A stretch of DNA of 64,000 nucleotides from Mucilaginibacter sp. OK098 (GCF_900142915.1 NZ_FRCM01000006.1:447503-511502); one strand, 5' to 3'; shown: positions 9,255 through 17,274, counted from the first letter of the stretch. The notes: generated by a model not told the origin, from the sequence alone. Made by a program: numbers and translations.

Positions 9255-9668
9255 ATGAAAAAGATAGTACTTGCATGTATATTGTTGAGCGGTGCTTACC
9301 AGTTAAAGGCACAGCAGCTACAGGTTAAACCTGCTGATAGTTTGGCTAACGCGATAAAGAGATCGATCAAACTGCAGACGGATTCATGGAAGCTTTTAAC
9401 GCCTACCTTAAAAGGGAATGAAACGCTGGCTTTAAATACCAGCAAATTAAACTACACCGACCTTAAAACTAACTACTTCCACGAAAATATGCCGGTAGCT
9501 GTTTTGGAAGGAAACTCAAAAATGCCTGTTGTAAAATTAGATGGATATGATAACATGCCAGTAAAATGGATCTCCCATGTTGACCAGGGTATTTTTCAGC
9601 AAAAAACACTTCAGGGCTCACCTGCCTTCAAATCTCCGGTAATACTTTCTCCGGTTCCGCAAAAGTGA
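9255..9668 (+). CDS. Small secreted protein of unknown function
   Basis: 137 residues with a clear Sec signal peptide (MKKIVLACILLSGAYQLKAQ), so it is probably periplasmic or surface exposed. The mature part has no motif that I recognise. It contains two similar phrases near the C-terminus (NSKMPVVKLDGYD and DNMPVKWI). A plausible promoter is at 9206. Its last 41 bases overlap the 3' end of the convergent hydroxylase gene, so the two transcripts must overlap. Confidence 0.75.
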   Translation: MKKIVLACILLSGAYQLKAQQLQVKPADSLANAIKRSIKLQTDSWKLLTPTLKGNETLALNTSKLNYTDLKTNYFHENMPVAVLEGNSKMPVVKLDGYDNMPVKWISHVDQGIFQQKTLQGSPAFKSPVILSPVPQK

Positions 9669-10479
9669 GGTTTGCTTTAGCAGATTCTTTTAATGCTTCA
9701 CGGATAATTTTTCCCTGTTCCCTTTGTTCAACTACCTGGTTAAAGCTTTCTTCATAATCGGGGTGATTGGTGTGCATTACCCTATCCCAAAAGTTTAAAT
9801 ATAAGCCGTAATTACATTTAACCAGCCTGTGGTGCATGTTGTGATGGGTTGATGTGTTATGCCATTTAAAGATCTTATGGCTGGCAAACCCTTTAGGGAA
9901 AACTTCATAGCCCAAATGCCCTGCAACATTTAACAGCAGAGAGTAAATCCCGAATATTGCTATGGCCGAAGCGTGGTGCGGAATGGTAAATGCAATAAGC
10001 GGGATAATGCCAACCTCTACCACGGCCTCAACCGGGTGGAAGGCATAAGCTGCAAACGGAGTTGGGTTGATGGATAAATGGTGCGTTTTATGCACCCATC
10101 TAAAAAGTGGCTTCCAGTGCATTAAACGGTGAGTCCAGTAAAAATAGGTATCGTGCAAAAGGATCATCAGCACAATGCTGAAAAAATAATATACATACCC
10201 GTACTTATTGAGCGGCGCATAAACAAGCGTTAAGCCTTTAGCGCCTGCCAGTATCGTCAGCGTTATTATGGCGCCGAATATCAGTACGGTAAAAAAGGAA
10301 TATTTTATTTCGCGGAAGATGTGTTGCTTACCAGGATACCGCTGCTGAATTTTTGAATACCAGTAACGTTTATTTTTCCATACATAAAAAAACAGGTAAA
10401 ACGTACCGGTGAACAGCAAATAGCGAATGCTTATATTAAACAGTACTTTTAAAGTATCATATGAATAAAGCGATTGCAT
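9628..10479 (-). CDS. Sterol desaturase / fatty acid hydroxylase family protein
   Basis: Integral-membrane di-iron oxygenase of the fatty acid hydroxylase superfamily, 283 residues with about four membrane segments. The histidine clusters that hold the diiron centre are visible: HDTYFYWTHRLMH, HKTHH, and HNTSTHHNMHH. Members hydroxylate or desaturate lipids (sterols, carotenoids, sphingolipids); the substrate here cannot be read from sequence. It lies 20 bp downstream of cdaA on the same strand and may be cotranscribed. Its 3' end overlaps the convergent small secreted gene by 41 bp. Confidence 0.88.
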   Translation of the reverse strand: MQSLYSYDTLKVLFNISIRYLLFTGTFYLFFYVWKNKRYWYSKIQQRYPGKQHIFREIKYSFFTVLIFGAIITLTILAGAKGLTLVYAPLNKYGYVYYFFSIVLMILLHDTYFYWTHRLMHWKPLFRWVHKTHHLSINPTPFAAYAFHPVEAVVEVGIIPLIAFTIPHHASAIAIFGIYSLLLNVAGHLGYEVFPKGFASHKIFKWHNTSTHHNMHHRLVKCNYGLYLNFWDRVMHTNHPDYEESFNQVVEQREQGKIIREALKESAKANLTFAEPEKVLPEI

Positions 10480-10499
10480 ATTATAACTAACGTTAAAAA

Positions 10500-11291
10500 C
10501 TAAAAATCCTTATTCAACAGTTTTTCCAATTCGGCAAAGCTGATGTTCATTTTAACCCGGCCCTGCTTGGCGTATGAGATCTCACCGGTTTCTTCTGATA
10601 CTATTATGGCTGTGGCATCATTTGCTTCGGTTACCCCGATCCCTGCCCGGTGGCGTAAACCAAATTGTGTTGGCAGGTCGGTTTTTTCGGTAAGCGGCAA
10701 GATACAGCTGGCCGATTTTATTTTGTTTTCTGCAATAACAACCGCGCCGTCATGCAAGGGACTATTTTTTTGAAAGATGCTCTCCAGTAAACGCTTTGAG
10801 ATCTTTGATTCAATCAATTCACAACTGTTCTGGTAAAATTGCTCATCATAGTACTTTGCAAAAACTATTAAAGCGCCAGTACGGGTTTGCTTAAAGCTTT
10901 TGCAGGCATCAACTATTGGCTTTATGCGGGCATAGTTATCCTTTTCAATTTGTGCTTTGCCAAAAAAATACTGCCACCAGGCTTTATTGCGCTGCAAAGA
11001 GGCATTTTTACCTACCAGGAGCAAAAATCGCCTGATCTCCTGTTGAAAAAGTACAATTACGGCTATAATCCCAACATCAGCTACTTTTTTAAGGATTCCG
11101 GCGAGCAGGGGCATTTTCTCTCCGGGTACAATAAAATAAAGAATGTATATTAGTGTAAGCCCTATAAATATATTGGCTGCAATGGTACCCCGGATAAGGT
11201 TATACAACTGGTATATTATAATGGCCAGCAGTAAAATGTCCAGTATGGAAAATGGTGTAATTTTTAAGAGGCCGAAATCAAACGATTGCAT
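10500..11291 (-). CDS. cdaA: Diadenylate cyclase CdaA (c-di-AMP synthase)
   Basis: Membrane-bound DisA_N-domain enzyme, 263 residues, that condenses two ATP to cyclic di-AMP. Three hydrophobic segments occupy about residues 10-85 and the catalytic domain follows. Both family signatures are present: DGA at 181-183 and RHR at 213-215. Length and layout match CdaA/DacA. In other bacteria c-di-AMP controls potassium and osmotic balance, which is noteworthy because a kdp potassium operon lies at the far end of this window, but nothing here links them directly. A sterol-desaturase-type gene follows after 20 bp. Confidence 0.93.
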   Translation of the reverse strand: MQSFDFGLLKITPFSILDILLLAIIIYQLYNLIRGTIAANIFIGLTLIYILYFIVPGEKMPLLAGILKKVADVGIIAVIVLFQQEIRRFLLLVGKNASLQRNKAWWQYFFGKAQIEKDNYARIKPIVDACKSFKQTRTGALIVFAKYYDEQFYQNSCELIESKISKRLLESIFQKNSPLHDGAVVIAENKIKSASCILPLTEKTDLPTQFGLRHRAGIGVTEANDATAIIVSEETGEISYAKQGRVKMNISFAELEKLLNKDF

Positions 11292-11311
11292 TTAGCTAAG
11301 GTAAGTGTTTT

Positions 11312-11346
11312 AGTCCGAAAGTCGGAAAAGTCCGGAAGTCCGAAAG
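11312..11346. repeat. Short word repeat AGTCCGAAAG
   Basis: Four tandem variants of the words AGTCCGAAAG and AGTCCGGAAG fill part of the 120-bp gap between the globin and cdaA genes. This is low-complexity DNA of the same style as the other intergenic word repeats in the window. No function is visible. Confidence 0.5.
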
Positions 11347-11411
11347 AAGAATAAGTTTGTCCCTCCATCTATTTTCCTCATCCACACATCAAAAATCCGC
11401 ACATCCTCCCT

Positions 11412-11894
11412 TTATCCCAAAAACGGCCCGCCGGGTACGCCCCAGCCCCATTCGGGCATTGGGATGTTTGGATCTTCGGCAACCTCGTCAGTATTTGAGT
11501 TGATAACTGCTATGCGGGTACCCCATTCAAGGTAGGCCATAAATGCCGAGCGGAATTCAGGGTCGGTGGGCAATGCCAGCTCATCCGCAGTTTCAAGCAG
11601 CAGCTCCATCCAGCGTTTGCGGTGCTTTTCGGTAAGGTATTTTTGAAGGTGCTTCTTTATCATTTCAAAATGACTGCCTTCTGATTCACTATAAACCCTC
11701 GGCCCGCCCAATACCTCAGCAACAAAATGCGCCACATGCAGCCTGTGCTGTGCCGACATGTGTTTAAAAACCGGCTCCAGGATCTCGTCCTGCAGAACCT
11801 TGTCATAAAACTTATCGAAAAGGGTTACAAATACGGGCATTCCGCCGGCCCATTCATAAAGCGTTGGAACTTTTGGGGTGTCGTTAGCTGCCAT
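11412..11894 (-). CDS. Truncated hemoglobin, group II-like
   Basis: 160-residue small heme protein of the truncated globin (2/2 fold) family. The N-terminal YEWAGG phrase, the helix with FYDKVLQDEILEPVF, the LGGP..YSE segment and the following H-rich helices (HFEMIKKHL) are typical of group II members. Such proteins bind oxygen or nitric oxide and may detoxify reactive nitrogen. It is a single gene between cdaA and terC, with repeat-like DNA on both sides. The heme ligands are inferred from family pattern only. Confidence 0.88.
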   Translation of the reverse strand: MAANDTPKVPTLYEWAGGMPVFVTLFDKFYDKVLQDEILEPVFKHMSAQHRLHVAHFVAEVLGGPRVYSESEGSHFEMIKKHLQKYLTEKHRKRWMELLLETADELALPTDPEFRSAFMAYLEWGTRIAVINSNTDEVAEDPNIPMPEWGWGVPGGPFLG

Positions 11895-11976
11895 GTTGTT
11901 AGTGTTGTAATGTTTAAAGGTTGGAAAGTTATTTGAAAAAATTCCTTATTCAAAATTAATAACTAATCTCTGGTCT

Positions 11977-13035
11977 CTAACCTCTAATCACTTTCTCTTT
12001 TTTCTTCGGGAACACCAATGATGCCACAACACTTATCACCAGGATGGCTAAGATTATTAACAGGGATCTGCCTGTGGTAAGCCCTATTCTATCCACATAA
12101 TTTGCGGCAAGCATTTTCAGCCCGATAAAGGCCAGCAATACGGCAAGGCCCACTTTTAAATAATGGAACTTATCAATAATATTAACCAGTAAAAAAAACA
12201 TGGAACGCAGGCCCAGTATGGCAAATATGTTGGAGAAGAAAACGATATAAGCATCCTTGGTTATTGAAAATATAGCCGGGATTGAATCAACCGCAAAAAC
12301 AAGATCAGTAACCTCGATGATAAGCAGCACTAAAAACAATGGTGTTATCAGCTTTTTACGATCTATTTTCACAAAAAACTTATCGCCCTCAAACTTCGGA
12401 TGCACCGCAAAAAACCGGGAGGCCAGTTTTACTATTTTATGATTCTCCGGGTCGATGTTTTTTTCCTGGTTCCGGTTAACAAACATGCTGACACCAGTAT
12501 ACACCAAAAACGCACCAAACAGGTAAAGGATCCAATGAAAATGGGTGATAAGAGTAGAACCCAGGAATATGAAAGCAAACCGCATTAATACAGCACCAAC
12601 GATCCCCCAAAAAAGCACCTTATGATAATATTTCGGGTTAACGCCAAAAGCTGTAAAAACCAGTACGATAACAAATATATTATCAACTGATAATGCATAT
12701 TCTACCACATACCCGGTAATAAACTCAAGGCCAAGGTTTTTGCGGTAAAGCTCAATGCTGCCGGCAAAATCATTAGGGTTAAGCTTAAGGTGATGAAAGT
12801 TATTCTTGTTGATCTGCTGCAACGCGGCAAAACTATTAATATGATGCAGCAGGTGGCCGAAATTTAAGATAAGCACATAAAAACCCAGTGCCAGCGCTAT
12901 CCATACCGCGCTCATAATGCCCGCCTGTTTAAGGCTTACCGGTTTGTCGGTTTTGGCAAACAGGCCCAGGTCCATTGCCAGCATTATTAAAATGAATACA
13001 ATAAAACCCGAAATAAAAATTAATTCGCTGCTCAT
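11977..13035 (-). CDS. TerC/Alx family integral membrane protein
   Basis: 352 residues with about nine membrane segments. The family features are clear: acidic residues in membrane segments (YVVEYALSVDNIFVIVLVF and EVTDLVFAVDSIPA). TerC/Alx proteins are linked to tellurite resistance and to manganese export coupled to protein secretion; the second role is the better supported today. The start codon overlaps the stop of the polyprenyl synthase gene (TAATG), which points to translational coupling of two functionally unrelated genes. Confidence 0.92.
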   Translation of the reverse strand: MSSELIFISGFIVFILIMLAMDLGLFAKTDKPVSLKQAGIMSAVWIALALGFYVLILNFGHLLHHINSFAALQQINKNNFHHLKLNPNDFAGSIELYRKNLGLEFITGYVVEYALSVDNIFVIVLVFTAFGVNPKYYHKVLFWGIVGAVLMRFAFIFLGSTLITHFHWILYLFGAFLVYTGVSMFVNRNQEKNIDPENHKIVKLASRFFAVHPKFEGDKFFVKIDRKKLITPLFLVLLIIEVTDLVFAVDSIPAIFSITKDAYIVFFSNIFAILGLRSMFFLLVNIIDKFHYLKVGLAVLLAFIGLKMLAANYVDRIGLTTGRSLLIILAILVISVVASLVFPKKKEKVIRG

Positions 13036-14006
13036 TATTTATTGCGTTCGGTTGTAAACCTCACAAGCTGTTCCAGCCCTGTACGCGCCTCGCCACCAGG
13101 AAAGGTATTTAAGATCTCAAAAGCCTCGTCCTGGTATTTCTTCATTTGCGTTTCGGCATATTGCAATCCGCCGGTTTCTTTTACAAAGCTGATGATCCGG
13201 GCAATTTTTTCAGGGTCGTCATTATGATTTTTAACCAGGTTTATCATTTGCTTTTTAACATCAGGCTTGCTGTTGTTAAGCGCATAGATAAGCGGCAGGG
13301 TAACCTTTTTTTCCTTTATATCAATCCCCAATGGCTTACCAACATCATCCGTACCAAAATCAAACATATCATCCTTTATCTGGAAAGCTATGCCTATCTT
13401 TTCGCCAAAAAGACGCATCTTTTCAATTGTTTCATCATCCGCACCGGCTGATGCAGCACCACACTCGCAGCAGCTGGCTATTAAACTGGCCGTTTTTTGG
13501 CGGATCACCTCGTAATACACCTTCTCCTCAATATCCATCCTCCGCACCTTCTCCACCTGTAACAACTCGCCTTCGATCATCTGCTCCATAGCGGTTGACA
13601 CTATTTTGAGGAACCGGTAGTCGTCATTCTTCATGGAGAGCAGCAAGCCTTTTGACAGCAGGAAATCGCCTACTAAAACGGCTATCTTATTTTTCCATAA
13701 AGCGTTGATTGAGAAAAAGCTACGCCGCTGGTAAGAGTTATCAACCACATCATCATGGATAAGGGTGGCTGTGTGCAGCAACTCAACAAGTGCAGCGCCC
13801 CGGTGGGTGGATTCATTGATGCCCCCGCAAATGCTGGCCGAAAAAAACACGAACATAGGCCTGATCTGCTTGCCCTTACGCTTAACAATATAATGAGTAA
13901 TACGATCAAGCAACGGAACCGAGCTTTGCATAGAAGCTTTAAACTTCCCCTCAAAAACATCAATATCAGCCGCAATAGGTTTTTTAATCTCGTTGATGCT
14001 CAGCAT
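13035..14006 (-). CDS. Polyprenyl diphosphate synthase
   Basis: All-trans polyprenyl synthase (IspB/GPPS superfamily), 323 residues, making the side chain of menaquinone or a related carrier. Both aspartate-rich motifs are seen: HDDVVDNSYQRR (first, DDxxD with RR) and KDDMFDF (second), followed by GKPLGID and KKVTLPLIYAL. I place the start at 14006 (MLSINEIKKPIAADID). The frame is open 123 bases further upstream, but that part translates an intergenic repeat. The stop overlaps the TerC start by one base. Confidence 0.93.
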   Translation of the reverse strand: MLSINEIKKPIAADIDVFEGKFKASMQSSVPLLDRITHYIVKRKGKQIRPMFVFFSASICGGINESTHRGAALVELLHTATLIHDDVVDNSYQRRSFFSINALWKNKIAVLVGDFLLSKGLLLSMKNDDYRFLKIVSTAMEQMIEGELLQVEKVRRMDIEEKVYYEVIRQKTASLIASCCECGAASAGADDETIEKMRLFGEKIGIAFQIKDDMFDFGTDDVGKPLGIDIKEKKVTLPLIYALNNSKPDVKKQMINLVKNHNDDPEKIARIISFVKETGGLQYAETQMKKYQDEAFEILNTFPGGEARTGLEQLVRFTTERNK

Positions 14007-14082
14007 TAAAATACACGCTTTTTTAAGTGTTGCGCCGCTTAACCGGCAGTCCCCACAAACATAAGGAAAAAGTTGATGGTTC

Positions 14083-14205
14083 ATAGTTGATGGTTCATAG
14101 TATATTCCTTTATGAAAAGTTGATGACACGCCAATTGTTTTTTATGTAAAACGGGGCTTTCTACCTGGTTTTTCTACCAGCTATGAACTATGAACCATCA
14201 ACTAT
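14083..14205. repeat. Inverted repeat of TAGTTGATGGTTCATAG words
   Basis: An 18-bp perfect inverted repeat (14083-14100 and 14188-14205) is built from the words GTTGATGG and TTCATAG, with extra partial copies on each side. It lies just upstream of the polyprenyl synthase gene. Similar words (GGTTCATAGTTCAT) occur at 946-966. This looks like a dispersed intergenic repeat. Confidence 0.6.
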
Positions 14206-14326
14206 TAACCCTTCCTCATTAAACCTTTTACAACAAATTCACTCTATTACTATAACAACATTAAAGAGGAAAGATGTAAGATAATAAGTTGATGATTGTT
14301 TTTGTATAAGTTGCGTTTTCATGAAG

Positions 14327-14355
14327 CGTCTGCGGGTTACCGCGGGCGTTTTTTT
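14327..14355 (+). terminator. Orphan intrinsic terminator
   Basis: A 9-bp GC-rich stem with two G-U pairs (CGTCTGCGG / CCGCGGGCG) and a GTTA loop is followed by seven T. It is a strong plus-strand terminator, yet no plus-strand gene precedes it; the nearest gene on the left is on the other strand. It could end a small RNA or antisense transcript arising in 14206-14326. Confidence 0.65.
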
Positions 14356-14449
14356 GTTGGGGTGATAATCGAAACCGGCCACTACCCTTCGATCTCCTTA
14401 AAACCTCCCGAAAATCTCCTAAACTGCCCGGGTCTATGAAAAAAATACA

Positions 14450-14589
14450 TTTTGGTCATGTCTAAAATGCGGTCAAAAACGGGCAAAGTGCGTTTTGGTC
14501 ATGTCTAAAAACAGGTAAAAAACGGGCAAAGTGGCTTTTGGTCGTGTCTTAAAATAGCGTAAAACGGGCAAAACGCGTTTTTGTCATTA
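14450..14589. repeat. 43-bp tandem repeat, three units plus a partial fourth
   Basis: Units begin at 14450, 14493 and 14536 (spacing exactly 43 bp) and a partial unit begins at 14578. Each starts TTTTGGTCATGTCTAAAA or a close variant, has a variable middle, and ends AAACGGGCAAAGTGCG. Nothing in it codes for a convincing protein. It sits about 290 bp upstream of a tRNA gene. Iteron-like spacing of about four helical turns would put the units on one face of the DNA. Confidence 0.8.
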
Positions 14590-14828
14590 CTAATTTTTAT
14601 ATTTAAAAGTCTGTAAATCAAATAAATATACAAAAATAGCGCTAAAAAAAAGAATTCATTCCGAAAATTTGAAGATTTTAAAAAATATCCGGAGTTTATT
14701 GAGGATCCGTTTATACGATATTTTAAAGCGTTTTTGGGCTTTGATAAAAATACGGATTTTTAGAGAGATTAGCAAGAGTAATGTTATTACTACGGCAAAA
14801 CCGGTCGAACTAAATCGTTCGGTTTGTA

Positions 14829-14858
14829 TTGGCTATCCGCGCAATTATTTTACATTTG
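14829..14858 (+). promoter_or_regulatory. Promoter of tRNA-Ser
   Basis: TTG at 14829-14831 and TACATTTG at 14851-14858, 19 bp apart, match the Bacteroidota -33/-7 promoter (TTG and TAnnTTTG). The -7 box ends 15 bp before the mature tRNA. Confidence 0.7.
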
Positions 14859-14873
14859 CAATCCCCAAATAAG

Positions 14874-14961
14874 GGAGAGGTGTCTGAGTGGTCGAAAGAG
14901 CACGCCTGGAAAGTGTGTATACTTCAAAAGGGTATCGAGGGTTCGAATCCCTCCCTCTCCG
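14874..14961 (+). tRNA. tRNA-Ser (anticodon GGA)
   Basis: 88-base class II tRNA. The acceptor stem GGAGAGG pairs with CCTCTCC and the discriminator is G at 14961. The anticodon stem CACGC/GTGTG carries GGA at 14908-14910. The variable arm is long, as expected for serine, and the T-arm is GAGGG-TTCGAAT-CCCTC (14937-14953). CCA is not encoded. Its own promoter (14829) and terminator (14965) are visible. The T-arm and 3' end recur in degenerate form at 19324, which suggests that the gene has served as an integration target. Confidence 0.97.
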
Positions 14962-14964
14962 CTG

Positions 14965-15009
14965 AAAGTTGAGTAGTGCTTAAAATCACTCAACTTTTAT
15001 CGTTTTTTT
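14965..15009 (+). terminator. Terminator of tRNA-Ser
   Basis: The 10-bp stem AAAGTTGAGT/ACTCAACTTT (14965-14974, 14988-14997) is followed by ATCG and seven T. Confidence 0.8.
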
Positions 15010-15011
15010 AC

Positions 15012-15049
15012 AAAGGCTGTCTTAATTCAAGACGGCCTTTGTTATTTTT
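15012..15049 (+). terminator. Second terminator-like hairpin
   Basis: The 12-bp stem AAAGGCTGTCTT / AAGACGGCCTTT has one G-U pair and a five-base loop, followed by GTTATTTTT. It stands directly behind the first terminator and may be a backup. Confidence 0.65.
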
Positions 15050-15085
15050 GATAATCAAAAGTACAACAGAATATAATCTAGACGC

Positions 15086-15175
15086 ATGGTACCAAGCTTA
15101 TCCGAAGTCAAACAATTGGTTGATCAATTAGCGTCAAAAATCCAAGCTCCACAATTTCTTTTATCCACCTATTAA
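15086..15175 (+). pseudogene. Short reading frame, possible gene remnant
   Basis: A 29-codon frame (MVPSLSEVKQLVDQL...) ends at TAA 15173. It has protein-like composition and an amphipathic helix, but it is too short to classify and lies directly behind the tRNA terminators in a region rich in fragments. I read it as the N-terminal stub of a lost gene; it could also be chance. The rest of 15050-15302 shows nothing else. Confidence 0.3.
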
Positions 15176-15302
15176 AAGAGCAATCCTGCCGGCGATTGTA
15201 CAAAACTGATAAAGAACTTATTTGAATGCAGAATCAAGACTTATTGATAATTGTCACAATGATATTTTAACAAATGTCCTCTTAACCCGAACGAGGTCAA
15301 TC

Positions 15303-15310
15303 TACCTTTG
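15303..15310 (+). promoter_or_regulatory. Candidate -7 promoter element
   Basis: TACCTTTG matches TAnnTTTG and ends 20 bp before the start codon at 15331. No clear -33 TTG at the usual spacing. Confidence 0.45.
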
Positions 15311-15330
15311 ACTTATTAAAAAAAAATGAA

Positions 15331-15882
15331 ATGAAAAAACTAATTTTGATCACAGGATTTGCCATCATTTCCATGGCTGCCTACAGTAAAAATGTTAAGG
15401 TTGCAATTGTAGCCGATAAGCCCTTTAAAAATAATTTAAAGAACCTTTCAATTGTTAGTGCTAACAACAACACGCCTCAGGATTCCTCAGCATTGAAGGT
15501 GGTTAACAGCTTCTTTGATAAATTCAAGAAAGGTGCTACACCAGACGAACTGGCAGCCTGTTTTGACGAACAAGCTGAGTATTTTATTCCTGGCGATACC
15601 AAAAATGTATCCTGGATCGGTAAAAGGGTCGGCAGAGCTGCCATCAAAGAAAGTTTCCGCTTACTTAAATCGAACATTCAACCTGAAAAGCTGATCTTCA
15701 CTGATATACTGGCTAAAGGCGACCGTGTGGTTATTCTCGGATACCTTGAATCCCGCATGAAAAAAAATAATAAGCAAATGAAGTCTGAGTTCAGTATTGA
15801 TATTGTCGTCAAAAATGGCCTGCTTACCCGTTATCACCTCCTGGAGGATTCTTTCGAAGTTTCTGATAAGGCCAGACTTTAA
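15331..15882 (+). CDS. Secreted SnoaL/NTF2-like protein
   Basis: 183 residues. A signal peptide (about 1-19, MKKLILITGFAIISMAAYS) is followed by an NTF2-like/SnoaL fold at about residues 55-175: VVNSFFDKFKKGATPDELAACFDE, then a W..GK..G..AI..SF phrase and alternating beta strands. Such domains bind small hydrophobic molecules or act as isomerases or hydrolases; no catalytic residue can be named. It has a promoter-like TACCTTTG just upstream and a GC-rich hairpin downstream, so it is monocistronic. It is the first complete gene after the tRNA-Ser in the accessory region. Confidence 0.8.
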   Translation: MKKLILITGFAIISMAAYSKNVKVAIVADKPFKNNLKNLSIVSANNNTPQDSSALKVVNSFFDKFKKGATPDELAACFDEQAEYFIPGDTKNVSWIGKRVGRAAIKESFRLLKSNIQPEKLIFTDILAKGDRVVILGYLESRMKKNNKQMKSEFSIDIVVKNGLLTRYHLLEDSFEVSDKARL

Positions 15883-15985
15883 TAACTCCAAAAAATGGTC
15901 ACCATTTTTAAATTTTGGTAGCACATCCTAACAATCGTAAGGGTGTCCTGCGTAAACACATAATAAAAACTACTAAATCAAAGGG

Positions 15986-16013
15986 GGGCGGCTTCTATTT
16001 AGATGCCGCCTTT
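15986..16013 (+). terminator. Terminator of the SnoaL-like gene
   Basis: The hairpin GGCGGC...GCCGCC (15987-15992, 16005-16010) with a 12-base loop is extended by AAAGG/CCTTT-like flanks. The T-run is short, so efficiency is uncertain. Confidence 0.55.
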
Positions 16014-16084
16014 CCCATTAATATGGTATCAATAATTGACTATAGTAACAAAATGATTCATTTGGGAAGCTGTACCAATGCAGC

Positions 16085-16702
16085 TTAACCGGCATGTTCG
16101 TTTGAAACCTGTATAGTTGGAGTGTTTTTTTTTCCGGTCTGTTTTCGGACACGACTGAGCGTTTCACGCGTAAGTCCCAGGAAAGATGCGATCATGTATA
16201 AAGGGATTCGATTGTATAGCGTTGGATATTGCTGAACAAAGTTTTCGTATCGCACCTCAGCAGATTCGCTGATATTGCTGTATATCCGGTTCTGGTGAGC
16301 TTCGAAATTCCTCGCTGTGAGGTTATCGATAATCTGCTTAAAGTTGGGTGCGGCTTCGAGAAGAGAATCCCATTTTTCCTTTGTGAACCGGATCAATTCG
16401 CTATCCTCAAGCGCTTCTATATAACAAAGTGAAGGCTGTCCGGATATAAAGCTTGTAAAATCGGAGATCCACCAGTTCTCGATAGCAAACCTCATGACAT
16501 ATTCTTCCCCGTCCGCACTTAGCCGGAACAAACAGAAACTTCCCTTAACAACAAAACCGATATAATCGCTAACCTCACCTTCTTCAAGCAGGTATTGATT
16601 TTTTCGGATTCTTTTCTGTACCGAAGCATTTGCAAGCAACTCCAATTCCTGGGTTGTCAATGTTCCTTTTTCACGGAGATATTCTACAAATGATGCAAAC
16701 AT
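16085..16702 (-). CDS. Crp/Fnr family transcriptional regulator
   Basis: 205 residues. The N-terminal cyclic-nucleotide-binding fold (about 20-130) has the phrases YLLEEGEVSDYIGFVVKGSF and YVMRFA, but it lacks the RGExxGE phosphate loop of true cAMP binders. The C-terminal winged helix has the recognition helix FLGLTRETLSRVRKQ. Regulators of this kind are common in Bacteroidota next to the oxidoreductase they control. The neighbour at 17275 is an SDR whose upstream region holds a palindrome with a Crp-like TGTGA half-site (18116). The two genes are separated by a transporter fragment. Confidence 0.88.
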   Translation of the reverse strand: MFASFVEYLREKGTLTTQELELLANASVQKRIRKNQYLLEEGEVSDYIGFVVKGSFCLFRLSADGEEYVMRFAIENWWISDFTSFISGQPSLCYIEALEDSELIRFTKEKWDSLLEAAPNFKQIIDNLTARNFEAHQNRIYSNISESAEVRYENFVQQYPTLYNRIPLYMIASFLGLTRETLSRVRKQTGKKNTPTIQVSNEHAG

Positions 16703-16791
16703 TTGAGCGGCTTTTTAACAAAGCTATTCAAATGGCATCAAATTCTTTTGATCTTAGCACTAATATGTTGCTAAAATGACGCTAAAGCGAA

Positions 16792-17232
16792 TCACTTGTT
16801 AACGGCGGAGGACCATTTTTGCTGCCTGAAGGCTACCATACTGGTGAGGGCTGCTCCGACAGCTACGAGACTGCCCAACAGGTAATTCACCTGCCCTCCG
16901 AAGGTGTCATAAAAGTAACCGCCTGCGCCGGGTCCGGTCATTATTCCGAGTTGAATGATCGCCACCAATGCCCCTCCTCCGCTTTCTGCCTCGTCAGGAA
17001 CGACCCTTGTGATCCAAATATTCCATCCGGTCTGCAACATTCCAAAAAATAGCACCCATAAGGCGACCAAACAAAAAACCACAATAGCTTTGTGCTCAAA
17101 AACAACGATCAGATCGACGATGCAGCCCAGGATCAGCGTAGCAAAAAACAGCGTTCTGTGCATGCTTTTTTCCAGGGGAAATCGGCCCAAAGTGGTCCCG
17201 CCCATGTTTGCAGGTGTAATTTCCCATAGTTT
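16792..17232 (-). pseudogene. MFS transporter, C-terminal fragment
   Basis: The last ~145 residues of a major facilitator superfamily permease: about four membrane segments plus the inter-segment phrase GGTTLGRFPLEKS. Family members have twelve segments and about 400 residues, so two thirds are missing. The frame is closed upstream by a TAA at 17233, inside the terminator of the adjacent SDR gene. A start at ATG 17205 is possible but would yield a non-functional stub. I read it as a deletion remnant. Confidence 0.75.
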
Positions 17233-17236
17233 TTAA

Positions 17237-17267
17237 AAATTACGGGCGGTATTTTTATGCCGCCCGC
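17237..17267 (-). terminator. Terminator of the SDR gene at 17275
   Basis: Minus-strand hairpin CGGGCGG/CCGCCCG (arms at 17260-17266 and 17243-17249) followed by TAATTTTT. It lies directly at the broken end of the MFS fragment. Confidence 0.7.
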
Positions 17268-17274
17268 AGGATGA

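Noticed and set aside
14007..14129. N-terminal extension of the polyprenyl synthase to 14129.
   Set aside because: The extra 41 codons translate the TAGTTGATGGTTCATAG repeat; the family starts near MLSINEIKK.
14450..14589. CRISPR array.
   Set aside because: The 43-bp units are contiguous variants of each other with no unique spacers, and no cas genes are present in the window.
14669..14872. 67-codon frame starting MKILKNIRSLLRIRL.
   Set aside because: AT-rich, lysine/isoleucine-heavy translation running into the tRNA promoter; no family resemblance and no promoter of its own.
15077..15099. XbaI, KpnI and HindIII sites in close succession (TCTAGA, GGTACC, AAGCTT), like a cloning polylinker.
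   Set aside because: The sites lie inside a protein-like frame and natural intergenic DNA, with no other vector sequence around. Chance is more likely than assembly contamination.
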